A DNA stretch of 5,579 bases from Chloroflexota bacterium (GTDB lineage Bacteria > Chloroflexota > Limnocylindria > Limnocylindrales > CSP1-4). The stretch lies in contig JACDAH010000349.1 of NCBI GenBank assembly GCA_013695505.1, positions 1 through 5,579 of the forward strand, read 5' to 3'. The notes beneath the pieces were generated by a model that saw only the letters and a list, made by a program, of their open reading frames with translations, had not been told where the DNA came from and ran no database searches. Shown piece after piece: positions 1 through 5,579 of the stretch (positions within the stretch are counted from its first letter, which is position 1; every line of letters starts with the position of its first letter). The position numbers were made by a program, and so were the translations under genes.

Positions 1-1541
1 GGACGGTCCATGTCGGCTCGCTCCGCGGTCCCGTGATCCTGGACGTCATTGCCCGCGCCCTCCGTGCTCGCGGGCTCGAGACGACGCTCCTGTACGGCAT
101 CGACGACATGGACCCGATGGACGCCCAGGCGCTCCTGACGCCCGACGCCGTCGAGCACGAGATGGGTCGCCCGCTCGCCCACGTGCCCGACCAGGAGGGC
201 GACGGCCATGCGTCGTACGCCCGCCATCACGCCCAGGTCTTCATCGACCTCTTCGCCGGTCTCGGCATCCATCCTGACCGCTATTACTGGATGAGCGATA
301 TCTATCCGACCGGGGATATGGATCCGTTCATCCGGACTGCCCTCGACCGAGCCGAGCAGGTCCGCGAGATCTACCGCCGGGTCGCGAACGTCCAGCACCC
401 GTCGGACTGGCACCCCATCCAGGTCGTCTGCCCCAACTGCGCCAAGATCGGGACGACGATCGTGACGAAGTGGGATGGCGAGCGGGTGTTCTTCGAATGC
501 CGCCAGGCGCTCGTCACGTGGGCCCGCGGCTGCGGGACGTCGGGCTGGACCTCGCCGTTCGGCGGAACCGGAAAGCTCGGCTGGAACCTCGAGTGGGCTG
601 CCCAGTGGTCGCTGTTCGGGGTCACGATCGAGCCCTGCGGCAAGGACCTCTCGACCGCCGGCGGGTCCCGTGACCGGGCTGACGCGATCGCCCGCGAGAT
701 CTTCGAGCGTGAGCCGCCGCTCAACGTGCCGTACGAGTTCCTGAACATCGGCGGCAAGAAGATGTCGACCTCCAAGGGCCGCGGCGCCGCCGCCCACGCC
801 ATCGTGGAGGTGATCCCGCCGGAACAGGTCCGCTTCCTGTTCCTGCGGCCCCGTCCGAATCAGGTCATCGAGTTCGAGCCCGAGGGCAGCGACGCGATCC
901 CGCGCCTGTTCGACGAGTTCGACCGATTCGCGGCCGCGACCGCGGGCAGGCCGGTTCGGGGCGAGATCGCGCCCGGCTTCGAGAGCACGTTCGCCTACGC
1001 GCTGCTCGATCCGAACGCCGACGTGGCGGCGGAGGCGGCGGCCTTCCGTCCGGCCTTCTCGCACCTCGCGCTCCTCCTCCAGATCCCGAACGTCGACCTG
1101 GCGGCCCGCGTGGCGGCCGAGAAGGGGAGCGCCCTCACGGCCCGCGAGACCGGGACCCTCGACGAGCGGATCCGGGCGGCCCGGGCGTGGCTCGAGGCCT
1201 ATGCCCCAGAGCGGGCGATCGTCGCCGTGCGTGACACCGTCCCGGCCGAGGAGGTGGCCGCGCTCGACGATGACCAGCGGCGATATCTGGCGGCGCTCGC
1301 CGACGCCGGGATGTCCGAGACCGAACCGCCTGAGTCGGGCGAGGCGTGGCAGAACCTGATCTTTGCCATAGCCGGCGAGGCTGGCCTGTCGAATGGCCGG
1401 GCGTTCGCGTCGCTGTACGCCGCCTTCCTCGGCCGGACGAATGGACCGCGTGCCGGATGGCTCCTCGCCTCACTCGAGTTCGACTTCGTTGTCGGTCGCC
1501 TCCGCCAGGCCGCCGCTGCGGCACCTCAGGTGCCGGCATGA
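1..1541 (+). CDS. lysS: Lysine--tRNA ligase, class I (5'-truncated by window edge)
   Basis: This enzyme charges tRNA-Lys with lysine in the cytoplasm. The reading frame is open from base 3, so the gene starts upstream; the GTG at 33 is internal. The HIGH signature of class I synthetases appears as HVGS at bases 9-20, and the KMSKS loop as KMSTS at 759-773, followed by KG. Between them are four cysteines in zinc-ribbon style spacing (CPNC codons at 429-440, Cys at 498 and 531) and the stretch GGTGKLGWNLEWAAQW, typical of archaeal-type LysRS. The C-terminal ~230 residues are helical and Ala-rich, as expected for the anticodon-binding helical cage. About 510 residues are visible; the family is usually somewhat over 500, so probably only a few dozen N-terminal residues are missing. 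The stop codon overlaps the serS ATG (ATGA). Class I LysRS is structurally unrelated to the class II LysRS of most bacteria. Family assignment is secure; the symbol could also be written lysK. Confidence 0.95.
   Translation, partial: TVHVGSLRGPVILDVIARALRARGLETTLLYGIDDMDPMDAQALLTPDAVEHEMGRPLAHVPDQEGDGHASYARHHAQVFIDLFAGLGIHPDRYYWMSDIYPTGDMDPFIRTALDRAEQVREIYRRVANVQHPSDWHPIQVVCPNCAKIGTTIVTKWDGERVFFECRQALVTWARGCGTSGWTSPFGGTGKLGWNLEWAAQWSLFGVTIEPCGKDLSTAGGSRDRADAIAREIFEREPPLNVPYEFLNIGGKKMSTSKGRGAAAHAIVEVIPPEQVRFLFLRPRPNQVIEFEPEGSDAIPRLFDEFDRFAAATAGRPVRGEIAPGFESTFAYALLDPNADVAAEAAAFRPAFSHLALLLQIPNVDLAARVAAEKGSALTARETGTLDERIRAARAWLEAYAPERAIVAVRDTVPAEEVAALDDDQRRYLAALADAGMSETEPPESGEAWQNLIFAIAGEAGLSNGRAFASLYAAFLGRTNGPRAGWLLASLEFDFVVGRLRQAAAAAPQVPA
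1519..1535 (+). promoter_or_regulatory. Inverted repeat covering the serS ribosome-binding site
   Basis: An inverted repeat with 8-bp arms (CGGCACCT and AGGTGCCG) around a single central C ends 2 nt before the serS ATG. As RNA it can form a 6-bp stem, CGGCAC with GTGCCG, around a CTCAG loop. The serS Shine-Dalgarno AGGTG (1528-1532) lies partly in the loop and partly in the 3' arm. Ribosomes finishing lysS would melt it, so a translational-coupling role is inferred. The pairing is seen directly; the function is not shown. Confidence 0.5.
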
Positions 1542-2884
1542 GCGTCGGCCTGCAGCGGCTCCGCGACGACGCGGACGCGATCCGCAAGGGCGCGCTCGAC
1601 AAGGGCGAGGATGCGGCGGTCGTCGATCGGGCGCTGGAGCTCGACACCCGCCGCCGGACGCTCCTCGGCGAAGGCGACGCGCTCAAAGCGCAGCGCAACG
1701 TCACCAGCAAGCAGGTCGGCGCGGCGATCAAGGGCGGGGCCAGGCCCGACGGCCCGGAGGTCGCGGCGCTCAAGGCCGCGTCGGTCGAGGCCGGCCGCAA
1801 GATCGAGGCGATCGACGCCGAGCTTGCAACCGTGGAGGCCGAGGTCGAGCAGCTCCTGCTCCGGATCCCGAACCCCGCCGATCCGGATGTGCCGATCGGC
1901 GGCGAAGAGGCCAACGTCACGGTCCGGACCTGGGGCGAGCTCCTCCCGGTCGAGCAGCCCATCATTGGCGAGGTCGGCGGCGACGCCCCGGTCGGAGGCG
2001 CGACGTGGCGGCGCCGGCCGCACTGGGAGATCGGGGCTGACCTCGACATCATCGACAACCCGCGCGGAGCGAAGATCGCAGGCTCCGGGTTTCCGGTCTA
2101 CAAGGGCGCGGGCTCCGCCCTCCAGCGTGCCCTGATCAGCTTCTTCCTCGATGTCCACACCCGCGAGAACGGCATGACCGAGATCTGGCCACCGGCCGTC
2201 GTGAACACGGCGTCGGCCATCGGGACCGGCCAGATCCCGGACAAGGAAGACCAGATGTACGTCGTCACCCGCGACGACCTCTATCTGATCCCGACGTCCG
2301 AGGTCCCGGTCACGAACCTTCACCGTGACGAGATCCTCGAGGCAGACCAGCTGCCGATCCGGTACGCCGCCTACTCCCCGTGCTTCCGCCGCGAGGCGGG
2401 CGCCGCCGGCAAGGACACCCGCGGGATCCTCCGGGTCCATCAGTTCGACAAAGTCGAGATGGTCTTCTTCGAGAAGCCGGCCGACTCGAACGACGCCCTC
2501 GAGTGGCTGACCGAGCGGGCCGAGATCCTGCTGCAGCGGCTCGGGCTCGCCTATCGGAAGCTCCTCATGGCGACCGGCGACATGGGATTCACGCAGGCCA
2601 AGAAGTACGATCTCGAGGTCTGGGCACCCGGCGTCGAGAAGTGGCTCGAGGTGAGCTCCTGCTCGAACTTCCGCGACTACCAGGCCCGCCGGATGGCGAT
2701 CCGCTGGCGGCCGGAGCCCGGCGCCAAGCCGGAGCTCGTCCATACCCTGAACGGCTCGGGCCTCGCCCTCGCCCGGGTTGTCGCCGCGATCCTCGAGACC
2801 TATCAGCGACCGGACGGCTCGGTAGAGGTCCCGGAGGTCCTCCGCTCGTACCTCGGGCGCGACGCCATCGCCGCACGCGACTGA
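1538..2884 (+). CDS. serS: Serine--tRNA ligase
   Basis: A class II synthetase that charges tRNA-Ser (and tRNA-Sec where present) with serine. At 448 residues it is slightly longer than the usual ~425. The N-terminal ~110 residues are charged and heptad-like, matching the long antiparallel coiled-coil arm that grips the tRNA-Ser variable arm. The TSE serine-binding loop is at residues 253-255 (TSEVPVTNLHRDEI). Motif 2 starts near 282 with CFRREAG and continues through DTRGILRVHQFDKVEM. VSSCSNF and the motif 3 sequence NGSGLALAR (from 405) follow, then PEVLRSYLG at the end. The frame stays open upstream to 1346, but the ATG at 1538 is chosen because homology begins there, it overlaps the lysS stop as ATGA, and AGGTG lies 5 nt before it (1528-1532). 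A cognate tRNA-Ser gene lies 1.6 kb downstream. No key residue appears missing. Confidence 0.97.
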   Translation: MSVGLQRLRDDADAIRKGALDKGEDAAVVDRALELDTRRRTLLGEGDALKAQRNVTSKQVGAAIKGGARPDGPEVAALKAASVEAGRKIEAIDAELATVEAEVEQLLLRIPNPADPDVPIGGEEANVTVRTWGELLPVEQPIIGEVGGDAPVGGATWRRRPHWEIGADLDIIDNPRGAKIAGSGFPVYKGAGSALQRALISFFLDVHTRENGMTEIWPPAVVNTASAIGTGQIPDKEDQMYVVTRDDLYLIPTSEVPVTNLHRDEILEADQLPIRYAAYSPCFRREAGAAGKDTRGILRVHQFDKVEMVFFEKPADSNDALEWLTERAEILLQRLGLAYRKLLMATGDMGFTQAKKYDLEVWAPGVEKWLEVSSCSNFRDYQARRMAIRWRPEPGAKPELVHTLNGSGLALARVVAAILETYQRPDGSVEVPEVLRSYLGRDAIAARD

Positions 2885-2892
2885 CCGCGGTC

Positions 2893-3663
2893 ATGGTCGA
2901 TCTCGGGGTGCACCTGCCGAACGGCTACGTCCTCGTGACGTACCGGGAGCGACCGGACCTGGAATCGGCCATTGCCGACCACAACGTTGGCATCTGGCAG
3001 CCGTTCATGCTCGAAGACGAGGTGGCGAACCGTCATTTCGGGACCGCGTTCGAGCGATGGCCGGAGTTCCAGATGATCCTGCTCGACGCGGCCGGGGCGA
3101 TCGTGGCCGTCGCCAACTCGATGCCGCTGTGGTGGGATGGGACCGACGCGAGACTACCCGACGGTTGGGACCAGCAGGTGCTCAGAAGTGCCGCCGACAT
3201 CGTGGCCGGCCGCGCCCCGAACACGCTCGGCGCGATGCTCATCGTCGTGACTCCGGGTCTGCGCGGTTCCGGCATCGCCGGGACGATGTTGGAGGCATTC
3301 CGGGCGGCGGCCCGGAATGCGGGCTACGGGGCCGTGATTGCGTGCGTTCGCCCGACCGAGAAGGAGCGCTACCCGCTGACTCCGATCGAGCGTTACGCAA
3401 CCTGGACCCGTCCGGACGGCCTGCCATTCGATCCCTGGATTCGCCTCCACGTCCGTCTCGGGGGCCGGATCGTCCGCGCGGCGCCCCATTCGATGACAAT
3501 TAGAGGAACGGTCGCCGAGTGGGAGGAATGGACGGGTCTGTCCTTTCCGGATAGCGGCGAATACGTCCTGCCAACCGCGACGTCGCCGATGACGATGGAC
3601 CGCGACCGCGACGAGGGCGTCTATTTCGATCAGAACGTCTGGGTCGTGCACGACCTCGGCTAA
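2893..3663 (+). CDS. GNAT-family N-acetyltransferase
   Basis: A predicted acetyl-CoA-dependent acyltransferase of 256 residues; the substrate cannot be told from sequence. The acetyl-CoA-binding motif A is seen as VTPGLRGSGIAGTML, with R124-x-x-G127-x-A129 matching R/Q-x-x-G-x-G/A. The C-terminal half has a conserved-looking block, ERYATWTRPDGLPFDPW at residues 166-182, then SMTIRGTVAEWEEWTGL and a terminal NVWVVHDL. I associate these with a long GNAT subfamily found in high-GC bacteria, from memory only. The frame is open back to 2380 inside serS, but that part is a shadow. The ATG at 2893 is chosen because it lies 8 nt after the serS stop and precedes the first plausible domain residues. 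No good Shine-Dalgarno is visible, so translation may depend on coupling from serS; GTG at 2908 is an alternative. The gene probably shares the lysS-serS transcript. Its last 4 bases overlap the convergent DUF2752 gene. Confidence 0.85.
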   Translation: MVDLGVHLPNGYVLVTYRERPDLESAIADHNVGIWQPFMLEDEVANRHFGTAFERWPEFQMILLDAAGAIVAVANSMPLWWDGTDARLPDGWDQQVLRSAADIVAGRAPNTLGAMLIVVTPGLRGSGIAGTMLEAFRAAARNAGYGAVIACVRPTEKERYPLTPIERYATWTRPDGLPFDPWIRLHVRLGGRIVRAAPHSMTIRGTVAEWEEWTGLSFPDSGEYVLPTATSPMTMDRDRDEGVYFDQNVWVVHDLG

Positions 3664-3672
3664 GGGCCGAGG
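3654..3672. terminator. Hairpin at the convergent stop codons (possible bidirectional terminator)
   Basis: A perfect 7-bp stem, CCTCGGC (3654-3660) with GCCGAGG (3666-3672), encloses a 5-nt loop holding the TAA of the GNAT gene. The TAG of the opposite gene sits at the stem-loop junction. It is symmetric, so it could act on transcripts from both directions. No T-tract follows on either strand, so intrinsic termination is uncertain. A weaker alternative pairing, GGCTC (3672-3676) with GAGCC (3687-3691), lies next to it. Confidence 0.35.
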
Positions 3673-4064
3673 GCTCCTTGGGGGCCGAGCCACGACAGCC
3701 GCGCCAGCCGGGCGACCCAGGTTGCCACGATCAGCCCGGATCCGCCGAGCACCCAGGGGTTTGGGCTGGGTCCCTCGCGCGACGGTTGCCAGCGCCCGGC
3801 CGCGACCAGCACGAGCGCCCCGAGCATGGGAATCCCGAGCGGGTGCGCCGACAGGCTCCGCCGGGCGCGAAGGTGGCTCGCCGCATGCACCGATCGGGTG
3901 AGCCCGCAGGCCGGGCATGGCAGGCCGGTCAGACGGCGGAACGGACAGATCGTCGGTCCGCTCTCGACCAGCCTGCTCGGAGCCAGCCAGGCAGCGAGGA
4001 TCGCCGCGATGGCCAGCCGTCGGCCGAGATCGACCTGACGGTCGATCCCGGCCGGATCGATCAA
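3660..4064 (-). CDS. DUF2752 family small membrane protein
   Basis: Function unknown. The signature of DUF2752 is clear: ICPFRRLTGLPCPACGLTRS at residues 39-58, with Cys40, Cys50 and Cys53 as possible metal or redox ligands. Hydrophobic stretches near residues 17-28, 75-90 and 104-118 suggest two or three membrane segments. The start is taken as the TTG at 4064-4062, which overlaps the TGA of the upstream TM2 gene (TTGA), giving 134 residues, a normal length for this family. The open frame continues upstream to 4256, but that portion is an out-of-frame reading of the TM2 gene. No strong Shine-Dalgarno is seen at the TTG, so coupling to the TM2 gene is likely. The TAG stop overlaps the GNAT stop tail to tail. 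The domain is confident; the exact start less so. Confidence 0.85.
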   Translation of the reverse strand: MIDPAGIDRQVDLGRRLAIAAILAAWLAPSRLVESGPTICPFRRLTGLPCPACGLTRSVHAASHLRARRSLSAHPLGIPMLGALVLVAAGRWQPSREGPSPNPWVLGGSGLIVATWVARLARLSWLGPQGALGP

Positions 4065-4441
4065 TTCCGGCGAAGGGCGAGTCCGCGGGAGTCGCTGAGC
4101 TTGCCGGTCGCGATCAGGTAGATGTCGATGATCGTCCAGATCCCGCAGCCGCCGAGGGTGACGAGCTTCAGGACGCCCAGCCCCGTGTACCCGAGGTAGA
4201 AGCGATCGAGCCCCAGCGTCCCGACGAAGACCGATACGAGCAGCGCCGTCAGCCATTCCTTCTCCGAGAAGAGGCCGGGCACCTCGCTCGCGACGAACCA
4301 GGCTCCGTTGCCGTCGGTCTTGCGGACCATCGACGTGCTCCGGAGCGCACCGCCCTTCACCTGCATCTGCAGGTCGGTCACCGTGTACGGGCCATCCTCG
4401 GCGCCCATCCGCTGGACCATGAATGTGTCGTTGACTGTCAA
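4061..4441 (-). CDS. GYF_2-TM2 domain membrane protein
   Basis: A predicted two-helix membrane protein of 126 residues with a cytosolic-type N-terminal domain; role unknown. Residues ~7-58 resemble the GYF_2 (DUF4339) domain, with FMVQRMGAEDGPYTV at the start and GAWFVASEVPGLF at the end. Residues ~61-112 form a TM2 domain: a first hydrophobic helix, the DRFYLG turn at 79-84, GGCGIW at 97-102, and a second helix with Asp106, ending TGKLSDSRG. The start is set at the TTG 4441-4439 because GGAGGT sits 6 nt upstream and the GYF_2 fold begins just after it. Upstream in-frame ATGs at 4471 and 4483 are possible, but would place that strong ribosome-binding site inside the coding region. It is the first gene of a two-gene minus-strand unit with the DUF2752 gene. 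GYF_2 domains are proposed to bind peptides or proteins, so a membrane adaptor is an inference. Confidence 0.88.
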   Translation of the reverse strand: MTVNDTFMVQRMGAEDGPYTVTDLQMQVKGGALRSTSMVRKTDGNGAWFVASEVPGLFSEKEWLTALLVSVFVGTLGLDRFYLGYTGLGVLKLVTLGGCGIWTIIDIYLIATGKLSDSRGLALRRN

Positions 4442-4509
4442 ATCCCTACCTCCACTTCCTGCGTTCAGCATAGCCGCCGGCATCGCCGCCGTCCTCTATC
4501 CTCTGCCGC
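4442..4509. promoter_or_regulatory. Divergent intergenic region between the TM2 gene and tRNA-Ser
   Basis: This 68-bp gap must contain or overlap the promoters for both the minus-strand TM2-DUF2752 unit and the plus-strand tRNA, unless they are read from further away. Weak -10-like hexamers are TATCCT (4497-4502, plus) and TATGCT (4472-4467, minus). Neither has a convincing TTGACA-like -35 at 16-18 bp. Promoter positions are therefore tentative. Confidence 0.25.
4448..4453 (-). promoter_or_regulatory. Shine-Dalgarno site deciding the TM2 gene start
   Basis: On the minus strand GGAGGT lies 6 nt before a TTG at 4441-4439. This is the best ribosome-binding site in the region, and it favours the TTG over the in-frame upstream ATGs. 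Confidence 0.65.
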
Positions 4510-4596
<87 letters not shown>

Positions 4597-4643
4597 CACG
4601 AGGAGTCGCGGCGGGCATCGTCGATCATCCGGCATTCGCGAGG

Positions 4644-4841
4644 ATGGATGCCGACCCGGACGACTTGATCGCCCATCTCGACGGTGTCGACCGTCCCCTC
4701 CGGGCCGGATCGACGGGCTTCGTTCCGGCGGGCGTGGTCCACGCCACCATCGACGACAACGACGAGCCGGTACAGGTTCGGGCGACCTACCCGGCCACCA
4801 TTCACGAACCGACCGATCTGTTGGAGGCATACCGACGATGA
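4644..4841 (+). CDS. Small cupin-like protein, apparently lacking the first cupin motif
   Basis: A 65-residue reading frame whose residues 22-37 fit the second cupin motif G(X)5PXG(X)2H(X)3N: Gly22, Pro28, Gly30 and His33, with Asp in place of the final Asn. The first motif, which supplies the HxH and Glu metal ligands, is absent. In-frame sequence upstream is open to about 4557, inside the tRNA, and offers no ATG, GTG or TTG before 4644. The ATG at 4644 has no properly spaced Shine-Dalgarno (GAGG directly abuts it). An AGGAG at 4601-4605 has no start codon at useful distance. The stop overlaps the next gene by ATGA, so the tail looks like an ordinary operon partner of the DUF1684 gene. It may be the surviving C-terminal half of a cupin gene cut off at the tRNA, or a true miniature protein. 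No function is assigned. Confidence 0.5.
   Translation: MDADPDDLIAHLDGVDRPLRAGSTGFVPAGVVHATIDDNDEPVQVRATYPATIHEPTDLLEAYRR
4823..4827 (+). promoter_or_regulatory. Shine-Dalgarno site for the DUF1684 gene
   Basis: GGAGG lies 10 nt before the ATG at 4838, inside the 3' end of the cupin-like ORF. It supports that ATG over the longer open frame, which extends back into the tRNA. Confidence 0.6.
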
Positions 4842-5446
4842 CCGAACACGACGACCACGACCACGAGCACGAGCACGACCACGGTCACCACGAGCACTCG
4901 TACCAGGCGGCGATCGCCGGCTATCGAGCCGAGAAGGACGCCTTCTTCAAGTCGGGCCCGGGTAGCCCGATCCCGGTCGATGAGCGCGACGCGTTCACGG
5001 GCCTCCCGTACTTCCCGCTCGACGAGGACATGGTCTTCGACGGGCTGCACGTCGAGCCCTACACCGGCGACGAGCCGACCTCGTTCCAGATCCCGACGTC
5101 GGACGGCAAGCTCCGTCCGGCGCGCCGGGCGGGTACCTTCAGCTTCGACGTGGGTGGCGAGCGGCGCCGGCTGACGGCATACGAGCTCGAGGGCGCCCAC
5201 TCTGACGGCCGCCTGTTCCTGCCGTTCCTCGATGCGACGAGCGGGACCGAGACGTACGGCGCCGGTCGCTACCTCGACCTCGAGCCCGATGGGGACGGAA
5301 CCTACGCGATTGACTTCAACCAGGCGTATCACCCGTCCTGCGTGTATGCGCCCCAGTTCTCGTGCCCGCTGACGCCGGCCGAGAACCGGCTCCCCATCCG
5401 GATCGAGGCGGGCGAGCGGCTGCCGGACGGAGACCCGGCTCACTGA
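4838..5446 (+). CDS. DUF1684 domain protein with His-rich N-terminus
   Basis: Function unknown; 202 residues. From about residue 28 to the end it follows the DUF1684 pattern: an RAEKDAFF-like start, TGLPYFPLDED, then a beta-rich middle with LFLPFLDATSG, ETYGAGRYLDLEP, DFNQAYHPSC (from 159), a second Cys at 176 in SCPLTP, and a final AENRLPI...AGERL. Ahead of this, residues 4-20 hold nine histidines with Asp and Glu between them, resembling the metal-binding tails of zinc or nickel handling proteins. No signal peptide or membrane helix is seen, so it is probably cytoplasmic. The ATG at 4838 is supported by the GGAGG site, the ATGA overlap with the cupin-like ORF and the start of a sensible protein sequence; the open frame continues back to 4553 only through tRNA sequence. 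DUF1684 proteins are widespread in high-GC bacteria with no established activity that I know of. A metal-related role is inferred only from the tail. Confidence 0.9.
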   Translation: MTEHDDHDHEHEHDHGHHEHSYQAAIAGYRAEKDAFFKSGPGSPIPVDERDAFTGLPYFPLDEDMVFDGLHVEPYTGDEPTSFQIPTSDGKLRPARRAGTFSFDVGGERRRLTAYELEGAHSDGRLFLPFLDATSGTETYGAGRYLDLEPDGDGTYAIDFNQAYHPSCVYAPQFSCPLTPAENRLPIRIEAGERLPDGDPAH

Positions 5447-5501
5447 CCGCGGCGCCCGGCGCCAGGCCACGCCGTCGATCATCCTTGCGATCACTGACGC
5501 C
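5447..5501. other. Convergent intergenic spacer with weak hairpins
   Basis: These 55 bp separate the DUF1684 stop from the stop of the minus-strand methyltransferase. GGCGC (5451-5455) can pair with GCGCC (5459-5463) over a 3-nt loop. Just outside, at 5507-5523, a 7-bp stem CGGGGTG/CACCCCG with loop CGG lies within the last codons of the opposite gene. Neither is followed by a T-tract, so terminator function is only possible. Confidence 0.25.
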
Positions 5502-5579
5502 TCAGCCGGGGTGCGGCACCCCGAGGGCTTCGGCCATTGCCGCCAAATGGGCCGGCGCTGATCCGCAGCACGCCCCGAT
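5502..5579 (-). CDS. Homocysteine S-methyltransferase family protein, C-terminal end (truncated by window edge)
   Basis: Only the final 25 codons and the TGA are in the window. They read IGACCGSAPAHLAAMAEALG and a short tail. The adjacent Cys-Cys pair (codons 5565-5570) followed by G-S-x-P-x-H matches the C-terminal zinc-binding motif GGCCG(T/F)xPxHI of the homocysteine S-methyltransferase domain, as in BHMT, MetH N-terminal modules and MmuM. In that family these two cysteines, with a third one further upstream and not visible here, hold the zinc that activates the homocysteine thiol. A protein ending just after this motif suggests a stand-alone methyltransferase domain rather than a full MetH, which would continue with further domains. 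The methyl donor cannot be judged from this fragment. It converges on the DUF1684 gene. Confidence 0.75.
   Translation of the reverse strand: MGACCGSAPAHLAAMAEALGVPHPG

Noticed and set aside
33..35. GTG at 33 as the lysS start
   Set aside because: The HVGS catalytic motif lies in frame upstream at 9-20, so the true start is outside the window.
1135..2058. 307-codon minus-strand ORF across lysS and serS
   Set aside because: Ser/Arg-rich low-complexity shadow translation with no recognisable domain; it crosses two real genes.
1526..2743. 405-codon antisense ORF opposite serS
   Set aside because: Long open antisense frames are common in GC-rich genes; its composition is that of a shadow, and serS is unambiguous.
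3154..3918. 254-codon minus-strand ORF opposite the GNAT gene
   Set aside because: Arg/Ala/Pro-rich shadow overlapping both the GNAT and DUF2752 genes.
4619..5484. 12-bp direct repeat CGTCGATCATCC at 4619-4630 and 5473-5484 flanking the cupin-DUF1684 pair, considered as an insertion scar
   Set aside because: About one exact 12-mer repeat is expected by chance in a window this size, no copy of the tRNA 3' end accompanies it, and no integrase or transposase is present.
4802..5494. 230-codon minus-strand ORF opposite the DUF1684 gene
   Set aside because: Its poly-Val stretch is just the reverse reading of the His/Asp-rich codons; the sense-strand DUF1684 pattern is clear.

Overview
The window is clearly GC-rich bacterial chromosome with tightly packed housekeeping genes, short or overlapping gene junctions and several TTG/ATG overlap starts. 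A bacterial-type seryl-tRNA synthetase next to a class I (archaeal-type) lysyl-tRNA synthetase, plus a tRNA-Ser with encoded CCA, suggests a high-GC bacterium such as a Chloroflexota or Actinomycetota lineage. This is inference from gene content and base composition only; no taxonomic marker search was possible.

Left part, plus strand (1-3663): an apparent three-gene operon. It holds the 3' portion of class I lysS (its start lies upstream of the window), serS joined to it by an ATGA overlap, and a GNAT-family acetyltransferase starting 8 nt after serS. A near-perfect inverted repeat covers the serS Shine-Dalgarno sequence, a layout expected for translational coupling. The GNAT gene ends in a 4-bp tail-to-tail overlap with the next gene, and a 7-bp hairpin carries both stop codons.

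Middle part, minus strand (3660-4441): two small membrane-protein genes, a GYF_2-TM2 protein followed by a DUF2752 protein. They are joined by a TTGA overlap and both are best read with TTG starts. A short divergent intergenic region (4442-4509) separates them from tRNA-Ser(UGA) at 4510-4595 on the plus strand.

Right part, plus strand (4596-5446): a short cupin-type ORF that carries only the second cupin motif and lies just downstream of the tRNA, overlapping by ATGA a DUF1684 protein with a striking His/Asp/Glu-rich N-terminus. At the right edge, on the minus strand, are the last 25 codons of a homocysteine S-methyltransferase-like gene with its zinc-binding Cys-Cys pair.

I see no CRISPR array, transposase, integrase or phage gene. 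The genes are mostly recognisable families. The less ordinary points are the serS translation-start hairpin, the apparently headless cupin beside the tRNA, the His-rich DUF1684 protein, and the GYF_2-TM2/DUF2752 pair of unknown function.
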